NCBI RefSeq assembly: GCF_019331725.1
Contig: NZ_JAHBBF010000018.1
Coordinates: forward strand, 1 to 51,034
Length of the DNA: 51,034 bases
Direction: 5' to 3'
DNA from: Bifidobacterium saguinibicoloris
GTDB lineage: Bacteria; Actinomycetota; Actinomycetes; Actinomycetales; Bifidobacteriaceae
Program-made: the position numbers and the translations under genes
Shown here: one piece after another, positions 27,863 through 37,200 of the stretch
Layout: each line of letters starts with the position of its first letter
How positions within the stretch are numbered: the stretch's first letter is position 1
The notes under the pieces: model-generated
Database searches by the model: none
What the model saw: the letters and a program-made list of their open reading frames with translations, nothing else
What the model was told of the DNA's origin: nothing

Positions 27863-30800
27863 TCAGGCCTTGCGGCGGCGGGCCAGGACGAACGCGCCGG
27901 CGGCGAACAGGGCCGCGGCGGCCACGGCCAGCGCGGTCACGGCCGCACCGGTCTTGGACAGCACGCCCTTGCCGTCGTTCTTGTTCTGGTCGGTCACGCC
28001 GGGCTGCTGGGAGCCGGGCTTCTCCTCGGCCTTGGTGTTCCAGTAGGCGGCGTCGAGCGCATCCTGCGCGGCGTCGACGTCCTTCTGGGAGGCCTTGGCG
28101 TCGGCGAGCACCTTGCGGGCGGCTTCAAGCTGCTGCTGCAGCTTGGCCCACGCCTCGTCGGTGTACTTCGACTTGTCGGCCTTGGCCGCCTGGTCGATGG
28201 ATGCCTGGAGGTCGTTGCGGTTCACCGTCTCACCGGACGGCTTCTCGTCAAGGGCCTTGACGGCCTTGTCGAGTGCCGCGGAGGCGTCCTTGACGGCGGT
28301 CTGGGTGACCTCGCCCGCCTCGTCGCCCTTGAGCACGCCCTGCGCGGCCTCGATGGCCTTCTTCAGGGCCTCGACGGTCTTGTCGGTGTACTTGCCGGAA
28401 TCGACCTTGGCCTGGGCGTCGTCGATGGCGTCCTGCAGCGTGGACTTCTCCACGTCGGTGGCGAGCGCGACGAGCGCCTTCTGGCCGTCCTCGAGCTTGG
28501 TCACCTGGGCGGCGACCTCTTCGGCGGTGGCGTCGGCCTTGTCGTACACGGCCTGGGCGGCGTCGATGACCTTCTGGAACTCGGCCTTGGAGGCGGCGGT
28601 GAAGTTGCCCTTCACCTGCTCCTTGGCGGCGGCGAGCGCGGACGCGAGGGCGGTCTTGTCGACCCGCTCGGGTTCGGGCTCGGTCTTGTCGGCGGCGTGC
28701 ACGCCCCACTCGGCCACGGCGGTGCCGAAGGTGCCGGTGCCGGTGTGCGGGGTGAGCACGAGGCGCAGCGACTTGGTGGTCACGGGCTCGAAGGTCACGG
28801 TGCTCCAGCCGTCGTTCTCGGTGGCCAGGGCCGCCGGCGAGTTGCGCACGGTGGTGTAGTCGCCGTCCTTGGTGGGGGTGACGTCCTTCCACGTGCCGTC
28901 CTTGGTGGGGGTGACGTCCTTCCACGTGCCGTCCTCGGCGAGGTACTGGATCTTCCAGGCGTCCGGGGTCTCGAGGCCGCCCTTCGCGTCGTCGGTGGCG
29001 GCGAAGTTGGCCCAGTACTGGACGCGGCTGGAGTCGACGGTCACGGCCTGGCCCCAGTCGTACTGGGCGTACATGCCGTCCTTCGCCTGTCCCCAGGTGC
29101 CCCAGACCTTGGCGTTGACGTCCTGGTCGTCCTCGGTGGGCCAAGAGTCGTCCACCACGACGCCGTCGTTGAGCTTGCCTTCGGCCTTGGACCAGCTGGC
29201 TTCGGCGGAGGCGGTGGTCTTGGTGGCCTTGCCTTCGATCCATCCGGTCAACGGTTCGGGTTCGGGCTCGGGCGTGGTGGAGCCGTTCGGGTCGGCCACC
29301 ACGTGGACGGTGAGCTTGGCCGCAGAGGAGGAGGAGCCGTCGTCGACGGTGCCGGACACCTCGTAGTCGCCGACCTTGGTGAGGTCGATGGCCTTGACGT
29401 CCGCGTCCTTCCACGTGACCTTGCGGTCGTCGTTGTAGCCGTTCGGGAACTTCACCGGGACGGTGGCGGGCAGGCTGACGGACTTGGAGCCCTGGTAGAC
29501 GGTCTGCTCGACCGGCTGGGCGGCGCCCGTGGTCTGCGCGTTGGCGTCGAAGCGGGCCGCGATGTGCGCGACGGTGCCGCTCAGAGCGCCGGCGACGGTG
29601 CCCTTGACGTCGAAGGTGGCGTCGACGGCGAGCTGGTCGTCGGTCACCTTGCCCCACGTGACGGCGAGGTCACGACGGGAGCCGTCGGTGTAGGTGGCGC
29701 TCACGGTCTTCGGCAGGTTGAGGTCGGAGGCCTTGCTGCCCTTCTGGACCATGCGGTTGACCTCGTCCACGCTCACCGGCTCGATGGCGTACGCCTCGAA
29801 CTCGGAGGCTCCGACGATCGCGCCCTTCGGGAAGACAATGCGCAGCTTGTCCGTCTCGACGGTCTCGGCGAACTTCACCTCGTTGCCTTCGTTCTGGTTG
29901 ACGGTGTAGGACTGGCCGTCGGCCAGCTTGACGTCCTGCCAGTCGCCGTTCCCGTCCACGTACTGGAGCTTCCAGCTGGTGGCCATCGGCACGCCGCCGC
30001 CGTCGGTCCAGAAGAAGACCTTGGCCTTCTTGAGCGGGACCTTGCCGGCCCACTTGAGCTGCAGCCACGGCTCGACGCCGGTGTTGTCGCCCCAGTTGTT
30101 CCAGGTCTCGTTCGGCGTGTTGGTGTAGACCACCTGGCCGTCGACGACCTTCTTGGCGTTGTCCTTCGGCTGGTAGCCGTTGGTGTAGCTGGCGCTGGCG
30201 GAGGACTGCGGGGCCACGTTCACGGTGCCGTCGGACGGGATGCCGTGGACGGTGATCTCCTTGGAGGATTCCTTCTCGCCGTCGGACGCGGTGAGCTTGA
30301 GCACGTAGTCGCCTTCCTTGTTGAAGGTGACGGTGGTGCTGGCGGCGGTGGCGTCGGCGAACTTGGCGGTGCCGCCCTCGGGGCCGGAGACGAGCTCCCA
30401 CTTGGTGGTGATGTCGCCGTCAGCGGGCAAGCCGTCGTCCTTCACGGTGCCGACGACCTTCGCGCCGGAGGAGGTGGAGGAGTCGACGTAGGCGTCGACC
30501 TCGGGCGCCTGGTTCTCGGAGGAGCCAGTGGCCTTGATGCCGGTGTTATACGCCTCGATCTCCTTGAGGCCCACGGCCATGCCGGCCTGCGGGGTGAAGG
30601 TGGCGCGGATTGCCTTGGTGGTCACCGCGTCGAACTGGACGCGGTTATAGTTGGCGCCCGCGTAGTTCGGGGTGCGCACCTGGTTGGCCAGCGGCTTCCA
30701 GGTGCCGTCGTCGGCGAGGTATTCCAGCTTGTAGTTGGCCGGCTCCGCATAGCCGGAGATCGTCTGGCTGGACGAGCTCTGGTAGTAGTAGAGGCGGATG

Positions 30801-33658
30801 TCGTCGATGGTCTTCGCGCCGCCCTTAAAGGTGACGGTGATGCTGTCCTTCGCGTTGGACGAGCCCTTGGTGCCCCAGAACGATTCCATGACGGTACGGC
30901 CGTCCACGGCGTTCTTGGCGGGGTAGCTGGTGGTGTCCTTGGCGTAGGTGGCGTCCACGTCGGCGTCCTTGGCCACGTTCTCCTGGCTCTTGGAGGCGGA
31001 GTCGACGTTGGTGCCCGCCTTGGCGAGCAGGTCGGTCACGCGGTCGGTGGAGGAGAAGGTCACCTGGTTGGCTTCCTTGACCTCGGAGGTGGTGTTGCCG
31101 GTGATCGTCGCGCCGGACTTGGCCACGTCCTCCACGGCGCCGGTGGACGGGTCGTAGATGAGGTGTGTGAGCTTGTCCGAGGTGAAGGCGAGCTTGCCGC
31201 CCACGTACAGGCTGTAGCCGGCGGGGCCGCCGTAGTGGCTGCCGTCCTTGTCCCACACGATGGACACGTCCTGGCCGTGGTAGCTGAGGTTGTTGACGGT
31301 GAAGTAGTTCCAGCCGGGGATCTCAATCGGGTTGAGCTCGATCTTGCTGTCCTCGCGCGGGACCATGCCGGCCACGTCCTCGACCATCGTCCAGTTGGTG
31401 GTGCCGAGCTGGGTGTGGTGGATCCAGGAGCGGTAGGTGATCTTGCCGCCGTTCTGGGCCGCATCGAGGTTCTTGTCCTGGTTGTTGACCTTGCCATCGC
31501 CGTTGAGGTCGCCGACGCTGTTGTTGTCCTCGTTCCAGAACTCGTTCTGGTCCGGGTAGTTGTTGTCGCCGCCCTGGTAGTGCGCGAACGCCACCCAGTA
31601 CAGCAGCTTCTTGAACTGCTCGTTGGTGATGTACCCGTTGGTGTTCGCGTCATAGTTGCGGATGCCGGCCGAGTAGACCTGCAGCAGCGGCTGCGCGTTG
31701 ATGATGGAGAAGTTGTTCGAGCCCGGGAAGTTCAGGGCCGCCTTGTCCGCCTGGTTGGCGGTGAAGAACGGGAAGATCGGGAACTCGTCGGAGTCGGCGA
31801 ACAGGCGCAGGGCCTTGTTGTAGTTCTCGTCGCCGGTGGGCATGAGGCCCTCGGAGTACGGGTAGTAGTTGTTGATCTCCTTGTACTTGGCGAAGGCGTT
31901 GTCCGAAAGCCACTTGTGCTTGAGGAGGTTGTCGGACTTGTCCCACAGGTTGTTCAGCACGTCGGACTTGATGCCGTCCGCGATCTTCTGCATCTTCTCG
32001 GCGTTGGCGGTGTCGCCGGCGGCCTTGTAGGCCTGGGCGGCGGCGTTGGCGTTCGCCCACATGTTGGCGGAGCCGTCGGCGCGGTCCATGCGCTGGCCGG
32101 AGCGGCCGGGTTCGGAGAAGGAGACGGCGTCGGCGTCGTTGCCGGTCATGGACCACCAGGACCAGTCGATGAGGCTGTTGCCGTTGTTGTTCTGGTTGTC
32201 GTTGTTGTCCGGCTCGCTCTTGGAGTTGAGCAGGCCCTGCACGTCCTCGGCGCCTTGGTCGGCGAGCTTCTCGGCCACGGTGGACGGGCCGCCGTGCACC
32301 TTGTAGGAGTCCCAGCCGGCGCGCGTGATGTACTGCGTGTAGGAGTGGTTCCAGTTGGCGGGGTCGCCCGGGTTGTCGTGGTAGTAGTAGTAGCCGCTCT
32401 TGCCCTTCTTGGCGGTGTCGCCGGCGGAGAGCCAGGTGCCGTAGGAGTATTCGGGGTTGCGGAACCACTTGGTGTCCATCATGAACATGCCGGAGGTGAG
32501 CACGATCTGGTTGTTGTAGCCGAGCACGCCTTCGATGGAGGTCGGGTACTGGAACGTGTTGCCGGGCATGTTGGCGTCGAGCATGTTGAAGCGGCTCAGC
32601 CACCAGCGGTAGACGACGGTCTTGTCGATGTTGTCCTCGGGGGTGTCCACGTAGGGGGCGTTGTCCACCCACCACTGGTTGTACGTGGTGACGGAGTCCT
32701 TGTAGGAGGCGGCCGGGTCCTTGAGGTCGCCGGTATAGCGGGCCTCGTATTCGGTGGTGGAGTCCGGCAGCTCGTTGGCGATGAGGCCGAGCTGCAGCTT
32801 AGTGGTGACGGCCTTGTTCGCCTCGAGTTTGACGGTGCTGACGAGCTTGCCGCCCTTGACGGCGAAGCCGTTGCCGGAGAAGCGCGGGTAGATGGTGGTC
32901 AGGTTGTTCTTGACGTTGACGCGGCCCGTGAGCTCGGTGGCGCCGTCCGCGCCGGTGGTGGCGAACGGGGACGCCGCGGTGAGCGTGACATCGCCGCCCT
33001 TGGTGCCGGTGAGCGTGAGGTTAGCAACCATCACGTTGTTGTTGGTGATGTACTTGACCTCGGTAATGCTGAGCGTCTTGTCCTTGTTGGTGAAGACGGT
33101 CCTGAAGTAGCTCGGCGTCTGCTTGCGCTGGGAGCTGTCCTCGGTGAGGGTCTCGCCGTTCACGGTGACGGTGAAGCCGTTGCGGCTGGTCTGGTCCCAG
33201 TAGGCGGTGTCGCCCACGAAGCCGAGCTGGCCCGGCTTGTGGCTGTACATGTAGGCGGCGCGGCCACGGGTGAACAGGTAGTTGTTGCCGTCGGAGCCTT
33301 CGTACGTGTAGTCGCCCTTCGCGTTGGAGCTCTTGCCGGTGGGCTGGGCTCCGGTGCGGGCGAGGATCTTGTCGATCCAGAAGTCGTGGTCGGTGTCGGT
33401 GCCGGCGCCGTTGGCCTGGTCCTTCTTGAAGGTCTCGGCCAGGTAGCTGGTGGCGGGGTTGTAGGCGGTGGTGTTCTCCGCAGTCTTCATCGGGTCCTTG
33501 GATCCGGTGAAGGTGGGGTACGCCACGTCGGCGTTCGGGTGGGCGATGCTGCCGGCGTCCGCCGCCTGCGCGCTGACGGCGCCGCCTGTGGCGAGCGTCG
33601 CCGCCGCGGCCAGCGCGCCGATGGACGCGAGCCACCGCTGCTTCGTTTTCTTGTGCAT
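27863..33658 (-). CDS. GH121-like beta-L-arabinobiosidase, cell-surface (copy A)
   Basis: The product is 1931 residues, close to HypBA2 (1943) of B. longum, the GH121 enzyme that frees beta-arabinobiose from hydroxyproline-linked arabinan. A signal peptide (1-33, cut after AQA) precedes a catalytic region of about 35-885 containing PTSIEGVLGYN, SMTGNDADAVSF and HHTQLGTTNWTMVEDVAG. An EF-hand-like DLNGDGKVNNQD loop sits near 717. Then come an F5/8-type module (890-1040), a PKD-like module (1054-1140), a second F5/8 module (1145-1293), two Big_4-like domains (1293-1456), a third F5/8 module (1470-1656) and three FIVAR repeats (1663-1878). LSKTG (1900-1904), a helix and an Arg/Lys tail anchor it. 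A GTG two codons upstream has better ribosome-binding spacing. GH121 assignment is from remembered architecture and gene context. Confidence 0.8.
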   Translation of the reverse strand: MHKKTKQRWLASIGALAAAATLATGGAVSAQAADAGSIAHPNADVAYPTFTGSKDPMKTAENTTAYNPATSYLAETFKKDQANGAGTDTDHDFWIDKILARTGAQPTGKSSNAKGDYTYEGSDGNNYLFTRGRAAYMYSHKPGQLGFVGDTAYWDQTSRNGFTVTVNGETLTEDSSQRKQTPSYFRTVFTNKDKTLSITEVKYITNNNVMVANLTLTGTKGGDVTLTAASPFATTGADGATELTGRVNVKNNLTTIYPRFSGNGFAVKGGKLVSTVKLEANKAVTTKLQLGLIANELPDSTTEYEARYTGDLKDPAASYKDSVTTYNQWWVDNAPYVDTPEDNIDKTVVYRWWLSRFNMLDANMPGNTFQYPTSIEGVLGYNNQIVLTSGMFMMDTKWFRNPEYSYGTWLSAGDTAKKGKSGYYYYHDNPGDPANWNHSYTQYITRAGWDSYKVHGGPSTVAEKLADQGAEDVQGLLNSKSEPDNNDNQNNNGNSLIDWSWWSMTGNDADAVSFSEPGRSGQRMDRADGSANMWANANAAAQAYKAAGDTANAEKMQKIADGIKSDVLNNLWDKSDNLLKHKWLSDNAFAKYKEINNYYPYSEGLMPTGDENYNKALRLFADSDEFPIFPFFTANQADKAALNFPGSNNFSIINAQPLLQVYSAGIRNYDANTNGYITNEQFKKLLYWVAFAHYQGGDNNYPDQNEFWNEDNNSVGDLNGDGKVNNQDKNLDAAQNGGKITYRSWIHHTQLGTTNWTMVEDVAGMVPREDSKIELNPIEIPGWNYFTVNNLSYHGQDVSIVWDKDGSHYGGPAGYSLYVGGKLAFTSDKLTHLIYDPSTGAVEDVAKSGATITGNTTSEVKEANQVTFSSTDRVTDLLAKAGTNVDSASKSQENVAKDADVDATYAKDTTSYPAKNAVDGRTVMESFWGTKGSSNAKDSITVTFKGGAKTIDDIRLYYYQSSSSQTISGYAEPANYKLEYLADDGTWKPLANQVRTPNYAGANYNRVQFDAVTTKAIRATFTPQAGMAVGLKEIEAYNTGIKATGSSENQAPEVDAYVDSSTSSGAKVVGTVKDDGLPADGDITTKWELVSGPEGGTAKFADATAASTTVTFNKEGDYVLKLTASDGEKESSKEITVHGIPSDGTVNVAPQSSASASYTNGYQPKDNAKKVVDGQVVYTNTPNETWNNWGDNTGVEPWLQLKWAGKVPLKKAKVFFWTDGGGVPMATSWKLQYVDGNGDWQDVKLADGQSYTVNQNEGNEVKFAETVETDKLRIVFPKGAIVGASEFEAYAIEPVSVDEVNRMVQKGSKASDLNLPKTVSATYTDGSRRDLAVTWGKVTDDQLAVDATFDVKGTVAGALSGTVAHIAARFDANAQTTGAAQPVEQTVYQGSKSVSLPATVPVKFPNGYNDDRKVTWKDADVKAIDLTKVGDYEVSGTVDDGSSSSAAKLTVHVVADPNGSTTPEPEPEPLTGWIEGKATKTTASAEASWSKAEGKLNDGVVVDDSWPTEDDQDVNAKVWGTWGQAKDGMYAQYDWGQAVTVDSSRVQYWANFAATDDAKGGLETPDAWKIQYLAEDGTWKDVTPTKDGTWKDVTPTKDGDYTTVRNSPAALATENDGWSTVTFEPVTTKSLRLVLTPHTGTGTFGTAVAEWGVHAADKTEPEPERVDKTALASALAAAKEQVKGNFTAASKAEFQKVIDAAQAVYDKADATAEEVAAQVTKLEDGQKALVALATDVEKSTLQDAIDDAQAKVDSGKYTDKTVEALKKAIEAAQGVLKGDEAGEVTQTAVKDASAALDKAVKALDEKPSGETVNRNDLQASIDQAAKADKSKYTDEAWAKLQQQLEAARKVLADAKASQKDVDAAQDALDAAYWNTKAEEKPGSQQPGVTDQNKNDGKGVLSKTGAAVTALAVAAAALFAAGAFVLARRRKA
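28865..28930 (-). repeat. exact 33-bp tandem duplication inside the third F5/8 module
   Basis: Two identical 33-bp units (28865-28897 and 28898-28930) encode the 11 residues GTWKDVTPTKD twice in frame. Homologous modules in the neighbouring gene carry the segment once. It looks like a recent slippage event. Confidence 0.85.
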
Positions 33659-33847
33659 GTGCACGTGGACCTCTCCGTCCACTGCCGGCCTACGCGCATT
33701 TGTTACGCCCGGTTCCGGTTCCTCGTGTGGACTTGTCAGGTGACGTACGGGCTTCTTCACCCCGATGTCACATTGCTTCGTTGTTATGCGGAACAAGTAC
33801 GCGCCATCAGTCTGTAGATTGGAGCCACCGATGCCAACGTGTCCCTT

Positions 33848-33876
33848 ATCTTAATGGCGCGAATACGTTTTCTCAA
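33848..33876 (-). promoter_or_regulatory. promoter and proximal operator of GH121 copy A
   Basis: On the minus strand TTGAGA (33876-33871) and TAAGAT (33853-33848) are separated by exactly 17 nt. The spacer contains AAACGTATTCG, a LacI-type near-palindrome (GAAAACGTATTC). The layout is repeated upstream of copy B. Confidence 0.75.
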
Positions 33877-33932
33877 GCTTTCACAAGGTTTGACAAGGGT
33901 TGCGGCAAGAACAAAGCTATGTAATTTCAAGC

Positions 33933-33952
33933 TTTCGCACATAGTTTTCGCA
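33933..33952 (-). promoter_or_regulatory. distal pair of TTTCGCA half-sites upstream of GH121 copy A
   Basis: TTTCGCA occurs at 33933-33939 and 33946-33952, as direct repeats 13 bp apart, about 60 bp upstream of the -35 box. Copy B has the same pair at the same spacing. Confidence 0.6.
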
Positions 33953-34089
33953 TGCGTGAGCGTTCACACCGCGCGTGTCGCGTCATCGCGGACCGCACGG
34001 AACCGAACGTTTCCGTACGCAATCGCACGTCATCGGATGTTCGATTGCGCACAGGGACGCACGTACGAAGACGCACGCACGAAGACGAA

Positions 34090-34236
34090 GGACGCCGCAG
34101 GCGCCGCCCCGAGGTCGAGGGCGACGCCTGCGGCGTCCGGAAGTCCGAGGGGAGGCGAGGCGCCGGGCCGAGGAGGACCCGGCGCCTCATCCGATCGGAC
34201 GGGGAGGACGGTGCGGGCCGTCGGACCGACGGCCCG
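34090..34236 (-). terminator. three consecutive stem-loops after GH121 copy B
   Basis: Reading from the stop at 34245, the stems are 34226-34236 with 34214-34224 (11 bp, one-base loop), 34178-34187 with 34158-34167 (10 bp) and 34125-34138 with 34090-34103 (14 bp). The last is followed by a T-rich stretch on the minus strand and is the likeliest terminator. Confidence 0.7.
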
Positions 34237-34244
34237 TCCGTCCG

Positions 34245-37200
34245 TCAGTCGCGGCGACGGCGACGGGCGATCACCGTGCCGGCTCCGGCCAGCAGGGCGA
34301 TGACGGCCACGGCCGCCACTCCCCCGACCGTCGCGCCGGTGCGGCTCAGCTTGCCGCCGTTGCCGGCGGCACCGTTGCCCTGGCCGTTCAGGCCGCCCTG
34401 GGCGCCGGGCTGCTGGCTGTCCGGCAGCGGGACCAGCGCCTTGATGGCGTCGTCGACGGCGGCGGCCGCCTGGTCGAGCTCCTTCTGGTCCACGCTCTGG
34501 CCGGCCTTCACGGCGTCACGCAGGGCCTTCGCGCGGCTCAGCGCGGTGCCGAGCGCCTTGGCGGAGTCAGGCGTGAACTTGCCGAGGTCCACGGCCTCGC
34601 CCCTGGCGATGGCGTCGTTGAGCTTGTCCAGCTTGGTGTCGGTGCCGGGCTGGTCCGGGTTCTCCGGGCCGGGCTCGCCCTTCTCCTCCACGGTGACGTC
34701 CACGGAGGCGGAGACCTTGCTTCCGTCGTTCGCGGTGGCGGTGATCGTGGCGGTTCCGGCGGCCTTGGCGGTGATGACGCCGTTCTCGTCGACGGACACC
34801 ACGTCGGGCTTGCCGGAGGTCCAGGTCACCGTCTTGTCGGCCGCGTCGTCGGGCTTGGCGACGGCGGTGAGCGTGGCGGTGTCGCCGACCTTGAGCGTGC
34901 CTTCCGGCGCGCCCTGGATGGCGAGTTCGGTCACCTTCACCGGCTGCCTCTTCAGCGCGGCGATGGCGTCGTTCAGGGCCTTCGCGGCGGCGTCCACGGC
35001 GGCCTGGTCGACTGTCTTGTCGCCGGCGGCGACCTTGGACTGCACGTCCTTGGCGGCCTTGAGCGCGGTCTGGAGCTCATCCCAGCCGGAGACGTAGTCC
35101 TCGGCCTTGAGCGACTCGGCCGTGGTGACGGCCTTGTCGAGCTCGGTGGTGACGAGCGTCTCGGGCGCGGCGTAGGCGGCGATCTCGCTCACGCCGATGG
35201 CGGCGTACTTGGTGCCGTCGGTGTTGGCGTTGACCGTCACACGCAGCTTGGCGGTGGTGACCGGCTTGAAGGACACGGTGCTGGCCTTGTCCTTGTTCAC
35301 CGTGTACTGCTCGCCATCCTCGAGGGTCACGTCCTTCCAGTCGTTCGCCTCGGCGTCGAAGTACTGGACGGACCAGCCCTTCGGCAGCGGCACGTTGGCG
35401 GACGTGTCGTCGGCGGTGTTGTCGTACCAGAAGTAGGTGGAGACCTTGTCCAGGCTCACCGGGTTCTCCCAGTCGTACTCGAGGGACTGCGTGGCCGGGT
35501 TGGCGGCCTGCCAGGTGCCCCAGACCTTCGGGTTGTCCGTGTCCGTGCTGCCGGTCGGGGTGAAGACCACCTCGCCGTCGTTGACGGCTTCGGCCTTGTT
35601 CCAGCTGGTCACGTAGGACGGGACCACCTTGGCGTCCTTGGCGACGTTGCGCGGCGCGTCGGCCAGCTTGTCGCCGAGGCCCTTGATGGCGTCGTCGATG
35701 GCCTTGACGGCCTTGTCGACGTCGGCCTGGGCGGCGTTGGCGTTGGCGAGCACGCGCTGGCCGTCGGCGAGCGCCTGGTCGAGCGCGTCGAGCTTGTCGG
35801 AGGCGTAGGCCGAGTGGTCGGTCTTGGCGGCCTTGTCGACCGCCTCGGTCAGCTTGCTCTTGTTCACGCCCTCCTTGAGGCCGTCGCGGGCGGCGGTCAG
35901 CTTGGCGAGCGCGTCGTCGACTTGGCTCTGGGTGGCGTTGGCGTCGTCGTTCACCGTCTTGGCGGCGGCGAGCGCGTCGGCGTAGGCCTTCCAGGAATCC
36001 GCGGTGTACTTGGATTCGTCCAGCTTCTCGCCTTCCACTTCGGCGATCTTGGCGGCCAGCTTGGTCTTGTTGGCCGGGGTGGGCTGCGGGGTGTCGCCGC
36101 CCTTGCCTTCGATGACGTGGACGGTGAGCTTGGCCGCGGGCTTGTCGTTGGCGTTGATGTCGCTGGTGGCGGTGCCGTTGACGACGTAGTCGCCGACCTT
36201 GTTGAGGTCGATGGCCTTGACGTCGTCCGCGTTCCATTCGACCGGCAGCATGTGGTTGTCGCCGGAGTTGGACACGCCGATCACCTGCGTGGGCAGGGTG
36301 ATGGACTTGGCGCCCACGTACACGGTCTGCTCGGCGTCGACGGTGGCGTTCATCGTCACGCCCGGCGAGGAGCGGACCCAGATGCGGGCTTCGGCGGGCA
36401 GCGAGGAGCCCTTGACGGTGCCGGCGATGGTGAAGTCGCCGTCCTGCGCGAGCTTGGAGGCGTCGATCTTGTCCCAGGTGACGGGCAGCGACTGGCGGGT
36501 GCCGTCACCGTAGTAGACGCTCACCTCACCGGGCAGCTTCGGCTGTTCGCCGGTCTTGACGGAGACCTCGACGGGGTCCACGCCCAGCGGGTCCTCGGCG
36601 TAGGCCTCGAACTCGGAGACGGCGATGCCGTAGTAGCTGCCGCTGGCGTTGAAGACGGCGCGCAGCTTGCTGGTGACGATGGTGGAGGCGAACTCCACGT
36701 TGTTCATCTGGTCGCCCTTGGCCGGGTAGCCGGTGCCGGCCTTGAGCGGCACGTCCACCCACTCGCCCTTGTCGTTCTGGTACTGCAGCTTCCAGCTCTT
36801 CGGCACCATGGTGCCGCCGCCGTCGTACCAGAACGCGACCGCGGCCTTGGTGAGGCGCTGCGGGGTGTCCCAGTCGTACTGCAGCCATTCGCTGGCCTGG
36901 TTGTCCTGACGCCAGGTGCCCCAGGCGTTCGTGGAGTAGCCTTCGTTCTGGTTGTACACGATCTTGCCGTCGTTGACGGTCTTGATGTTGTACCAGCTGG
37001 TGGCGGTGTAGCTGGCGGACGGCGTGCCGTTCGGCGCGACGTTCACGGTGCCGTCGGAGACGGTGGCGTTGACGGTGAGGTCGAACGAGCTGGTCTTGTC
37101 GCCGTCGGAGGCGGTCAGACGCAGCACGTAGGCGCCTTCCTTGGAGAACTTGGCGGTGGTGGTCACCGACTTGGCGTTCTCGAAGGTCGCTTCGCCGCCT

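Noticed and set aside
27599..33817. Open frame of about 2070 codons on the plus strand opposite GH121 copy A
   Set aside because: It is the high-GC antisense shadow of the real gene. It is dominated by Gly/Val/Asp/Leu without domains and has no ribosome-binding site. The same applies to 33975-40469 opposite copy B, 507-3527, 8266-11070, 15663-17717 and 41463-43532.
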